From contig JANBPK010001317.1 in the NCBI GenBank assembly GCA_027579435.1, positions 1-26,554 on the forward strand: DNA of 26,554 nt. The letters are read 5' to 3'. Made by a program: the position numbers and the translations under genes. The notes under the pieces are model-generated. The model did no database searches, was not told the DNA's origin, and saw only the letters and a list, made by a program, of their open reading frames with translations. Position 1 is the first letter of the stretch; each line of letters opens with the position of its first letter. Below are positions 1 through 10,697 of the stretch, in pieces. The stretch comes from Candolleomyces eurysporus. Its lineage: Eukaryota; Basidiomycota; Agaricomycetes; Agaricales; Psathyrellaceae.

Positions 1-567
1 TAAAGGTCAATTCACTCCCGTATTTAACTCGTGCATCTCACTTCGCGTGAAAGTAATGAAAAAGCTGGAAGCTGCCGCTTCCGTATTGTACTTGGGGCCA
101 AGTATCGAACGAAGATACCCGACCATTCAGGACTCGGGCTCGGGCGTACCAGTCAATGCCTCAGTTCCTCGACTGCACACAGTACTTGAAACCAGAACAC
201 ACGTATACGCCATCGAAACGAACCACTAAGACGCCGTTATAGGCTCCCCGGTCCAAACACTCCTCGAAGCCCGGGTCGCAGGAAACTCACCCCCGAGGCC
301 TGGGGCAAACAATGGGCTTCTCGAGCCTGTTCCGAAGAAAAAGGAGGCTCCAAACCGACCCGAGTCCCGAACGAGCCCTAGTTTTACGTCCAAGGGTGGA
401 CGGACGTTTACATCTACATATAGCATATTGGTCTATTGTATACGTACACAAAAGGGTCGTCCAACTCTCCAGGCAGGGATGCAATGACGAGTCCAAGAAG
501 GCGAAATCGAATCGAAAAATGAGCACACGACCGCAAACGCAAAACACCGAACGGCAACAGGTTGGTA
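1..567. other. 3' flank of RVB1, no gene recognised
   Basis: This stretch lies downstream of the RVB1 stop codon. It has several short open frames on both strands (up to about 90 codons, for example 312-593 plus and 287-547 minus). None resembles a known family and none shows a convincing splice pattern. It may hold the RVB1 3' UTR and the edge of a neighbouring gene outside the window. I see no tRNA or repeat in it. Confidence 0.5.
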
Positions 568-3296
<2,729 letters not shown>

Positions 3297-3875
3297 TCTT
3301 CTATTCGTGATACTGCGGTGCCGGCCTGGGCTTTTAGATGAGGGGGAGGGAGGAGGAGGAGATGGATCGGTTGATCGACGCGACGCGTCTGCAGGTTTAC
3401 TGGAATTAATTTTTACTGGAATTAATTTTTTAAATTACATAATTTAATTAGAGAGAGTGTTAAGTGGTGCTTCTCATTGTACCTCCCCCGCGAGGGCGAC
3501 GGCTGCTCGAGTACTGGAACACAAAGCGTGAGTAGAATACTGTTTGACGTCTCGGAGTCAAGGTTTTCAGATACCGTCTTTCTCGATCTTCCCCCCATCT
3601 CAGGTTCAATTAGCTACGACCCACTTGCCAGTAAGGGTCGATCTACCTCCACACGATGCAAAAAGACTACTAAGAGTCTTTCTTCATATATGCACATCTC
3701 CATACCTCGGTTCGAAGTTTGGATAGATGAGACCGTGAAATGGAAGGGCGTATACAGTACCCTGATCCCTAAATGGGTTCCGTTCAAAGAATTGGTGTCT
3801 CGCGGCGAGTATACGAATGTCGGGGACTCTTTTTCTAAAAAATAGAGCTCCCAAGAGATGGAACACAATCTCCTA
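3297..3875. promoter_or_regulatory. TSR2-RVB1 intergenic region, RVB1 promoter
   Basis: This 579-bp gap between TSR2 and RVB1 must hold the 3' UTR of TSR2 and the promoter of RVB1. It includes an A+T-rich patch at about 3399-3445 with a perfect 16-bp tandem duplication (ACTGGAATTAATTTTT at 3399-3414 and 3415-3430). A plus-strand open frame (3477-3845, 122 codons) has no recognisable family and is probably fortuitous. Confidence 0.5.
3399..3430. repeat. Perfect 16-bp tandem duplication
   Basis: Two abutting identical copies of a 16-bp A+T-rich unit lie about 105 bp upstream of the RVB1 start codon. This is seen directly; any regulatory role is unknown. Confidence 0.9.
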
Positions 3876-4541
3876 TCACCTTCTCCCTTTCCCTCTCCCC
3901 TTAACCATCGTAAACCCATCCTCATCCACCTCCGGCTCTTCTCTCCTCCTCGCCTGGTGGTCAATAAGCTGTGGGGCCTGTTCCTCTCCTTCTCGCATCT
4001 GTACGTCCCCATCTTCATCCTCGTCCTCCCAATCCTCTTCATCGTCACCATTGTCCTCGACGTCACCGTCCTCTTGCTGAATAGACACATCCACTCTCCC
4101 CTTCCCAGTTTTCTCCGCAGCTTCTTCAAATTTTTTCACGAGCGCGTCTCGTGCTTTCCCTTCCAAGTTATACACTTCTTCGTAGATTTTGAGGATATCT
4201 TTCGAAACGGCTTCACCGCTCCCATCTTCCACGCTAACATCAAACTCATCTTCCATGATTTGTAAAAGGAGGTCTTCAATGTAGATGTCGTCTACTGGTG
4301 CTGACGGATTACTTGTGCTACTACCCGTCGATTTAGAGTTTGAGGGAGCAGTGCTCTGGAACGCATCAAATATTTCGGATGCGAGCAAACTCTTTTTATC
4401 CGCTCCAGCAGACGAGCCCCAAGATTCTTGAATCGCAACTCGCAGTGCCGGCCAGATGGATAGACGGGCAAGGACGCCGCGGGCGAAGAGGACGTCGAGG
4501 TTCGTGTTGGCGTTCGATGAGGATGATGCCTGCGCCGACAT
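3876..4541 (-). CDS. TSR2: Pre-rRNA-processing protein TSR2
   Basis: This encodes a TSR2-type protein of 221 aa in a single exon. The family chaperones newly made ribosomal protein eS26 (Rps26) to the 40S precursor and is needed for 20S pre-rRNA processing. Supporting features are the N-terminal helix pair ending in WPALRVAIQESWG (residues about 29-41, the WGG-domain core), the diagnostic block LLLQIMEDEFDVSVEDGS (about 89-106), a lysine/glutamate-rich helix, and then a strongly acidic Glu/Asp tract typical of TSR2 that would contact basic eS26. A conserved short C-terminal motif (DEDGFTMVKGRGKGRR) ends the protein. The start ATG at 4541 is the first in frame and gives the family length. It is transcribed in the same direction as RVB1, 579 bp upstream of it. 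Confidence 0.95.
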   Translation of the reverse strand: MSAQASSSSNANTNLDVLFARGVLARLSIWPALRVAIQESWGSSAGADKKSLLASEIFDAFQSTAPSNSKSTGSSTSNPSAPVDDIYIEDLLLQIMEDEFDVSVEDGSGEAVSKDILKIYEEVYNLEGKARDALVKKFEEAAEKTGKGRVDVSIQQEDGDVEDNGDDEEDWEDEDEDGDVQMREGEEQAPQLIDHQARRREEPEVDEDGFTMVKGRGKGRR

Positions 4542-5339
4542 AGTTCGAGCAGCAGGGAGATCGTAAGAGGCAAGTACTTGAGTCGTAAATGAGCAGAGAG
4601 CGTCAATGAGGGAGAGCGAAAGAGAACGAAAGAGTAGATTAGATGAGTGAGCGCTGAAAATTCGATCGTGATCAATTTTGATTGGAGTGATGGCAGCGCT
4701 CGTCGAAGTCTTCTCCAGTCGTGTGCTGAGTAAGACATCGAGAAGTTGTCCTAGAAGCGTGGAGGATTTCGTAGGAATAGCCCTCTCAAGCGGATCAGGG
4801 CGTGGCGAGGGATACTAAAGCCCTCGCTCCAATCAAACCATTATGGTGAGCACTTGACATTCAGATTTACTAGGATGGCATGTAAGCAAGCAAAAGCCAG
4901 GCTGAAAGACGTTGCCGAAAACTAGAGGAGAGGGAAGGAATACTATGTCGGTAACGAGGGTCCAGTGCGCACAGCTTTCCCGATGTCCTTTGACGGGTAA
5001 CAACAGTAACAAGAACAAGAACAACAGTGGCGTACGTAACTTGGTGATCGAGGCACGACGATCGTCGACAAGCAAGCATACTTCGCTTCGACAGCCTGAA
5101 GGCTGTCCTGGTGATTGATTCTGCATCATATAGCAGAACAAGAATATAAGTACTTGTAAACAGACGAATGTTCCAGCATCGACCATACTCTTTTCTCCCC
5201 ACTTTCCTACCCGCGAAATACCCANTTTTTTGCGGAGTTTTCGTTTTCGTTGCCCTCTTGCTCCTGACACGGCTAAGGCACAGCTGTAACCGGGCGGCAA
5301 ATTTCATCTGAGAACCATTGCCAGCACACCACCACCTCG
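4542..5339. promoter_or_regulatory. Divergent intergenic region between TSR2 and NACHT gene 1
   Basis: These 798 bp separate the divergent starts of TSR2 (minus) and NACHT gene 1 (plus), so both promoters should be here. Minus-strand open frames at 4833-5300 and 4870-5400 overlap each other and cross the N at 5225. They show no family resemblance and I do not call them genes. A small perfect hairpin lies at 5090-5107 (7-bp stem GACAGCC/GGCTGTC, loop TGAA). Confidence 0.5.
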
Positions 5340-7873
5340 ATGTCCATGCAAGGTGCAAAAAAGGGGAAAGCAGTGGAGGCATACGGTGAGGTCGAAGCAC
5401 ATATCGAGTTTCAGGGGGCTAATACCACTGCACGCCGGCTACGATAGAGCGATTCATTCAAAGTAAACGCTCATCAATTACGCAGGCCAACGCTGTTGGA
5501 AATGGAGTGATGGACAATCACAACCCAGGCGTTTCTCGTACGTAGTCCTTATACCGAAGCCCAGTTTGCGGTGTGTACTGAATTCCTCTCTTGCTAGAAC
5601 AACAAAAGCAAGGCAACTTATCAATGAGGGGATCCACCGTCACGGTGCACAATCAACAGCACAGCAATGCTCCCATTGTCAACGGCGTCGTATATGGCAA
5701 TGTTTCCAACAACGTGCATCGTCCCAACCTCGATGGTAAGCCAAGCAGGAGGCGTTGTACGTGGGTCGCATTAACGAAACTGTGCTGCCAGGTCTCCAGG
5801 TCTTGTACCAGCATGCTGCCACAGGCGCTATGCACGACTCGGACGAAAGATTTCCTCCCCCTCTATGTCACCCAGGAACGCGGGAGGCGGTTATTCGCAG
5901 GATCATTGGCTGGTACCTGGACAAGTCTAGGAGGAAGAAACCGATCATGTGGGTCTATGCGCCGGCAGGGTATGGCAAGACCGCCGTAGCGGGGACGGTC
6001 TCCGAGAAATTGGAGGCACTTACGGTCAAACTTGGATTTTGTCCCGTCGGTGCGACGTTCTTCTTTTGGAGGACGTCCCAGGAACGCAACTCGCCCGCCC
6101 GTTTCATCATAACACTAGCGTATCAGCTCGTCCGCTCCATCCCCGAGCTCAAAATCCGCATCGACGAAGTTATCAATACCGATCCGATGGTGCTGAAGAA
6201 AGCTCTCCAGGTCCAGCTCATGAAGCTGATTGTCGAGCCATTAAAGTCTCTCAGCAACCTCAAGGATATACCCAACCGACTCATTATTGTTGACGGAATC
6301 GACGAGTGCATCAACTCGGATCGTGAATCTCGCCTAGAGAAGTCCGACGAAGACCGGGAAACCATTCAACTTCGGGTGCTGAACCTCATCCAACACCTCC
6401 ACTCCCATCATCTCCCCCTTTCCTTCCTCATCCTCAGCAGGCCCGAGGCATGGATCAGGCGACACCTAAAGTCGAGACTATTCTGTGACGTGATGGAGCC
6501 TCTCGATCTCTACAAGGTCGGGGACCACATGAACGATGTCAAAGTGTTTGTGATGGCTGAGCTCCGTCGCATTGCAGAGGATCTCGGTTCTGAATCAGTC
6601 GATGCAGAGTGGCCAGAAGAGGAGTGCTTGGTTCAAAAGAGTGAAGGCCACATGATCTACGCTGCCACCGTCATTCGTCACATCGACGATCCGTACGGCA
6701 ACCCCCGAAAGCTTCTGAGGGATATCATGTACAATTCCTCCGCCACCAGACCAGACATCTCGGATTCCACGCCATTCTCCTCCCTTTACGAGCTATACAG
6801 GCAAATCATGCGATCATGTCCTCAAAGAAATCGACTCGTTATGATCGAGGTTATCGAAGATGTCATGGCGTTTCAAGAGGAGCGGACCTTCGTGGACGAA
6901 GGTTTTGAAAAGGCNTTTTTGTGCTCTCGATAGTCTGTCAGGGCGGTTGCCCGACAGCGGACTCAAGGCTCTTCGACCTTTGCATGCAGTTCTTCGAATC
7001 GGGAATTGGCACGAACAAGACATTGACGATCTTTTCATCCACGCCTCTTTCGGGGAGTTCCTGAACAGTCCATATCTCTCCGAAGAGTATGCTGTGGACC
7101 TCAACAAAGGGGAAGAACGAATGCTATCGAACGTGCTCGACTGTATGACCTCCATCACCATGAATACGTTCGGCAAGGAGCTTGAAGACCCCGGCGCTCG
7201 GTTCGCCGTGCAGAACTGGTGCGCCTTTTGGCACAAGGCAAATTCTGGACTCTTTCGGGGGTCACCCACAACCCGTCTCAATATGATCAAGAAGATAATT
7301 GAACTTGATCTCATGGCTTGCATTATGCAGTCTTACTTCAGCCCCAGTCGTACCTGGAGGCCGTGGGATCAGTCATCTATGGCTCCCTTGTTCGATACTT
7401 CGATACCCTCCAGTTTCTTCGTCGGGTCCTTGGGAACGGTTCGGGGTGTGGACTCTCTTTCCGTCATCCGCAAGGCCAAATACCATGTTCAATCCTCACT
7501 CGATGCAGCATTCATCTATCTTCTCCGAATGACTTCGCTCCCTTCCACCCTATCAGCAGGTGCTAAATTCCGAATAGGGTGCCATTGCGCGAAGCATTTG
7601 CAGGAGGTGACTTGCAGCCAGGCCGACTGGAAGACAAACAAACTTGTTCGCGCATTGCTGAATCCCGGAAATGAAGGAACTCCTTTCTTTGAGGAAATAG
7701 TGAAATGTCTCTACGACAAAGATTGGCCGAATCGAAATGAAGATGCACGAAGAGAGCTATTGCTTCATATCGACGACGCAATTCTGAGGGTGGGATCAGA
7801 GGGGCTTCTATACTGCCGGGATGAATTCTGGTTTAGCTCTGAAGAACAAGACTCTGGGAGCGACGAGTACTGA
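5340..7873 (+). CDS. NACHT-domain NTPase (fungal NLR-like), gene 1
   Basis: This encodes a NACHT (STAND-class) NTPase, the switch domain of fungal NLR-like proteins thought to act in non-self recognition and programmed cell death. Exons are 5340-5385, 5448-5537, 5598-5735 and 5792-7873; introns are 62, 60 and 56 nt with good signals and all frames join. Without the N at 6915 the last exon is open to the stop, giving about 784 aa. The first ~90 residues are Asn/His-rich and of low complexity. They are followed by the pre-NACHT segment HDSDERFPPPLCHPGTREAV, Walker A APAGYGKT (about 148-155), Walker B RLIIVDGIDEC (about 254-264), LSRPE (about 306-310) and the downstream HASFGEFL motif (about 508-515). 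No WD40, ankyrin or TPR array follows; the C-terminal ~270 residues are unassigned. The start ATG at 5340 is chosen because it is the first that splices in frame; an earlier start is possible. With the N kept, the frame breaks at 6915. Removing it gives continuous, family-like sequence, so a sequence artefact is likelier than a pseudogene. Confidence 0.85.
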
Positions 7874-8574
7874 ATCGAGGCAAACCTCTGCCCAAACCTA
7901 CTGGAAGTGTCATGGAGAGCTAGTGGAGTAGTTAGCCTTCACCTACGAAGCTGTATTTATGTATGCCGCATTTAGTGTAATCTTAGTTGTGTTGTCGAAA
8001 GCGAGCCCACGTCACGAAAATCGACCAAATATTTTGCAAATACTTCAGTTACCGAAGTTACGGACTTCGGCGCGGGTTGATGTCTGCTGTCGGCCTAGTG
8101 AAGGGGCATCAGGCTCTTGAGGCGTTAACGTTTGTTGGAGCCACAGGAGAGATTCTCAACGCCTCATTTGACTCAAGGCACCCTATTCCAGATCTGTAGC
8201 TTCCCCAATGTTCGCTTGACCGCCTCCTTTCATCTCACGACAGGTCTACGCTTTAATAGAAAATTCTTCTTCACATGAGTACCAAATTCCTTTTGCTGAC
8301 TGCGCTGAATTGCCACGCAACGGGCGCTGAGCTCAAACCAAGCCGCGCGGTAGCAGGTACTGCGTTAGGCCATTCTGGGCTCTTGCTCTACTCGAGGGGT
8401 GATGTTTGTTCTGTGACGATGACGAGATTGACGCGCCTCGGGTACGATCTATAGACTAGAAGGGTGTCTGGTCATCATTACCTTCCTAACTCAGCTGTTG
8501 AGTGCTTGTGCTACACGGTGGCACGGTGGGCACTGAGCGTTTCTCATAGTTACCATTTTTGGTCTGGTCGTTCA
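7874..8574. other. Intergenic region, no gene recognised
   Basis: This stretch between NACHT gene 1 and the first duplicated unit has one 70-codon open frame (7987-8199) with no recognisable features. No tRNA, tandem repeat or transposon signature was seen. Confidence 0.4.
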
Positions 8575-9127
8575 GCCACATAAGTTGCGTAATGGTGTTT
8601 TGCGGCAAGACTGTGCCCTTCAAGGCGGAAGTTTCCATCTCGGTTTGGCTTGTAGGATCACTTGTTTATGTACATTCTCTTTAAGTGAATGGTTGGGAAC
8701 GATGCCACGAAGGTGTTGTATACTTTACAGTATATGTTTTGGGATACATTTCGAGGCAAACTAGCAAGGGTTGTATCTTGACTATTAATGTAATCGAGAA
8801 GTCGACAAGGGGATAGTAGAAACGAACTTAAGCCTTCTTCCTATCTTCACGGTAACGCGGTTTCGTGCAAACAGGCAGAAACTATTTACAAAAATGCCTA
8901 TGCTATCCCAGTCGCCGTGATTGCTAGGATTGTACCGTAAAGCGACTGTGGCACTGAGCCAACAGAAAATGATACTCAAAGGATGGAGCCCAACAAAGTA
9001 GGGCATATTGGATCGTGGCTCTGAGGCAAAGCTTGTCAATATAATACATCGCCCTTGGTTGCCTATCCCTCATCACCAGTTCTCCAGCATTTCGATTTCA
9101 AGTTCACTGAGCTATCCCGTCAACACC

Positions 9128-9519
9128 ATGCCATTTTACAACCCCAGTAAAGGCAAACCCTCCGACTGTCTCCCTCACTCAACCCTGATCTCACAGCTTC
9201 CTTGAATCATTTACTATCGCAGATTATTTCCAACTTCTCCACAACCATAACCATGGAAAGTGGGAAGAACTACAAAGCACGAGGCCCGGACTGTACACTC
9301 TACGCTATCTAAGTCAGTCTATATATCCCCGCTTCCCGCCACCTTCTTCTCTTCCAAATTGATGGCCAGCTCACACCACTCAATGTCAACGATCTTACAG
9401 TCCGGGACGTTGAAGTTGGTCGTGCTTCGGCAACCAGGAAGGTTGCAGCCATGAAGATCATCGCCTACAGGTACCTTCGTGAGATTAAATGGATACAGAG
9501 AGACCCAGACATGGAGTAG
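9128..9519 (+). CDS. Small dsRNA-binding-domain-like protein, copy 1
   Basis: This is a predicted 75-aa protein made almost entirely of one dsRBD-like fold. Exons are 9128-9146, 9223-9312 and 9401-9519; introns are 9147-9222 (GTAAAG...CGCAG) and 9313-9400 (GTCAGT...TTACAG). Evidence for the family: helix 1 YFQLLHNH, a Trp-containing strand (WEELQST), the strand LRYL followed by VEVGRAS, and the C-terminal helix with KVAAMKIIAYRYL, which follow the dsRBD order helix-beta-beta-beta-helix. Two residues usually involved in RNA contact differ from copy 2: the loop His is Tyr (PGLYT against PGMHT) and the KK of helix 2 is MK. Exon lengths (19, 90, 119 nt) are identical to copy 2, which supports the model. 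A TATA-like CAATATAATAC lies about 95 bp upstream. Function is unknown; RNA binding is inferred from fold resemblance. Confidence 0.72.
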
Positions 9520-9649
9520 GCGGAAGCATCATGTGTCGACACGATCGCGCTGTTATATTTTTAGGGACCTAGAACGTTCCGTTTTCCTTTGCGATATTTT
9601 TGCTCCGTACTCGTACTGTTACGTTTTTTGTTACCTGCGTGAGATGCTT

Positions 9650-9921
9650 TGCACGGAAAGCCCCCGAGACGTTCTTACTAGTATCAAAGCAGAAGCAGGC
9701 AGTTAGAATTAGTTGAAAGGAGAGCAGCGACTAAGCTCACACCAATACCGCCCTTTCTACAGAGGAAGCGGGAGCCGGAAGTAGAAATAACGTTGCAAAC
9801 CAGAAATCCGAGAACAGCAGTGATGGCTGCAAATGCCAGAGGCATCGTCTTGGCGCACAATGTCACCCAATAGTGCCCGAGTCAAAGATGCCTCTGGATA
9901 ATATAATCATGTTTAAACGTT
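9650..9921. mobile_element. Insertion specific to copy 1 of the duplication
   Basis: Relative to copy 2 (where the sequence around 15515-15545 is continuous), copy 1 carries about 270 bp of extra sequence. It includes an 11-bp inverted repeat (CCAGAGGCATC near 9837-9847 and GATGCCTCTGG near 9885-9895). On the minus strand it contains an open frame (9866-9684) beginning with a hydrophobic signal-peptide-like stretch (MPLAFAAITAVLGFLVC). This is followed by a plausible intron with donor GTGAGC, branch CTAAC and acceptor TACTAG. It could be a small non-autonomous element or an inserted exon of a small secreted protein; neither is proven. Confidence 0.4.
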
Positions 9922-10195
9922 AAGGGCTGCTAATTGCACTATCCTGTTCTATTGATTTCTTGAAAGCGGTTTGCGTCCAGTAACTTTAGATTGTTGGACT
10001 AAAATGCCTGGGCCGCTTGCACTGATCAATTCGATCGACCACCGGTCAAATAAGGGTGAGTTGGGAATTGTGCTTTGTCTTCCCTCTGAAAGTCTTTGAC
10101 ACGAGTGTATGTGCAACACGTATCGAGGAAACGGGCGATGGCCCGGAAATTTGGAAAACCAGATCTAGTAGCACGTTCTTTGACATATCTATTTC

Positions 10196-10697
10196 AAAGG
10201 GTTAGTCCTGAACTCGTGGCAGGACAATCCAGCCCACCGTGCTATTGTTGAAATGGGGAAGATGCTTGCAACCATGGGTCTAAAGTGCATTGAAAGAGCT
10301 GGCTTGTCCAAATCCTAAAGTATGTGACTTTTGACAAAAAGAGATAGAACTCACCTCGAGCCTGACCCGCCAGACTACCAGGGTCTTTTAAATTCCTCCG
10401 TATTACTGGAAAGTGGAGCAAGTGTCTGGAAGGTTCTATTGGCGCAACGACTCGAGATACTGGTAATCGTACACTGGCCTACTGACATCGTAAACGTTCA
10501 AATGAATAGATCAGGATCCCGCCCATTCTGGAATACATCGTCCGTCCTTTGTGGGCGTTGGTGTCGTGTCAGCACGGTTCCCCAGCCAGAATTTGTCCCC
10601 AACTCTTGGATTTGTTGACAACTGTGGGCGTCGCTGATAGCGATATTAAATAGCTTCAAAAAAGTCCCCCCGTTTTTCCGCTCTCTGCGCCTGAACA
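10196..10697. promoter_or_regulatory. Intergenic region and probable promoter of NACHT gene 2
   Basis: No gene is recognised here. The last ~40 bp before the NACHT gene 2 ATG is pyrimidine-rich (CCCCCCGTTTTTCCGCTCTC) and ends in a good start context (GAACAATG), typical of basidiomycete core promoters. Confidence 0.45.

Larger units (their letters stand above)
8575..10195 (+). repeat. Segmental duplication, copy 1 (dsRBD unit)
   Basis: This unit aligns by eye, in the same orientation, with 14385-15945. Shared landmarks in order are TGGCAAGACTG-like sequence near the left end, GGGAACGATGCCAC, TTTTGGGATACATTT, GTTGTATCTTGACTAT, TGGCTCTGAGGCAAAGC, the small dsRBD gene, GATTTCTTGAAAGCG-like sequence, CACCGGTCAAATAAG and CCTCTGAAAG. 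Copies are diverged (many substitutions) and carry separate indels. Copy 1 has an extra ~270 bp at about 9650-9921. Boundaries are approximate. Confidence 0.8.

Noticed and set aside
3477..3845. Plus-strand 122-codon frame between TSR2 and RVB1
   Set aside because: No recognisable domain, no supporting splice pattern, and it lies in the expected promoter and 3' UTR space.
4833..5400. Overlapping minus-strand frames upstream of TSR2
   Set aside because: Two frames overlap and cross an N. The residues look random apart from a short basic run, and the interval overlaps exon 1 of NACHT gene 1.
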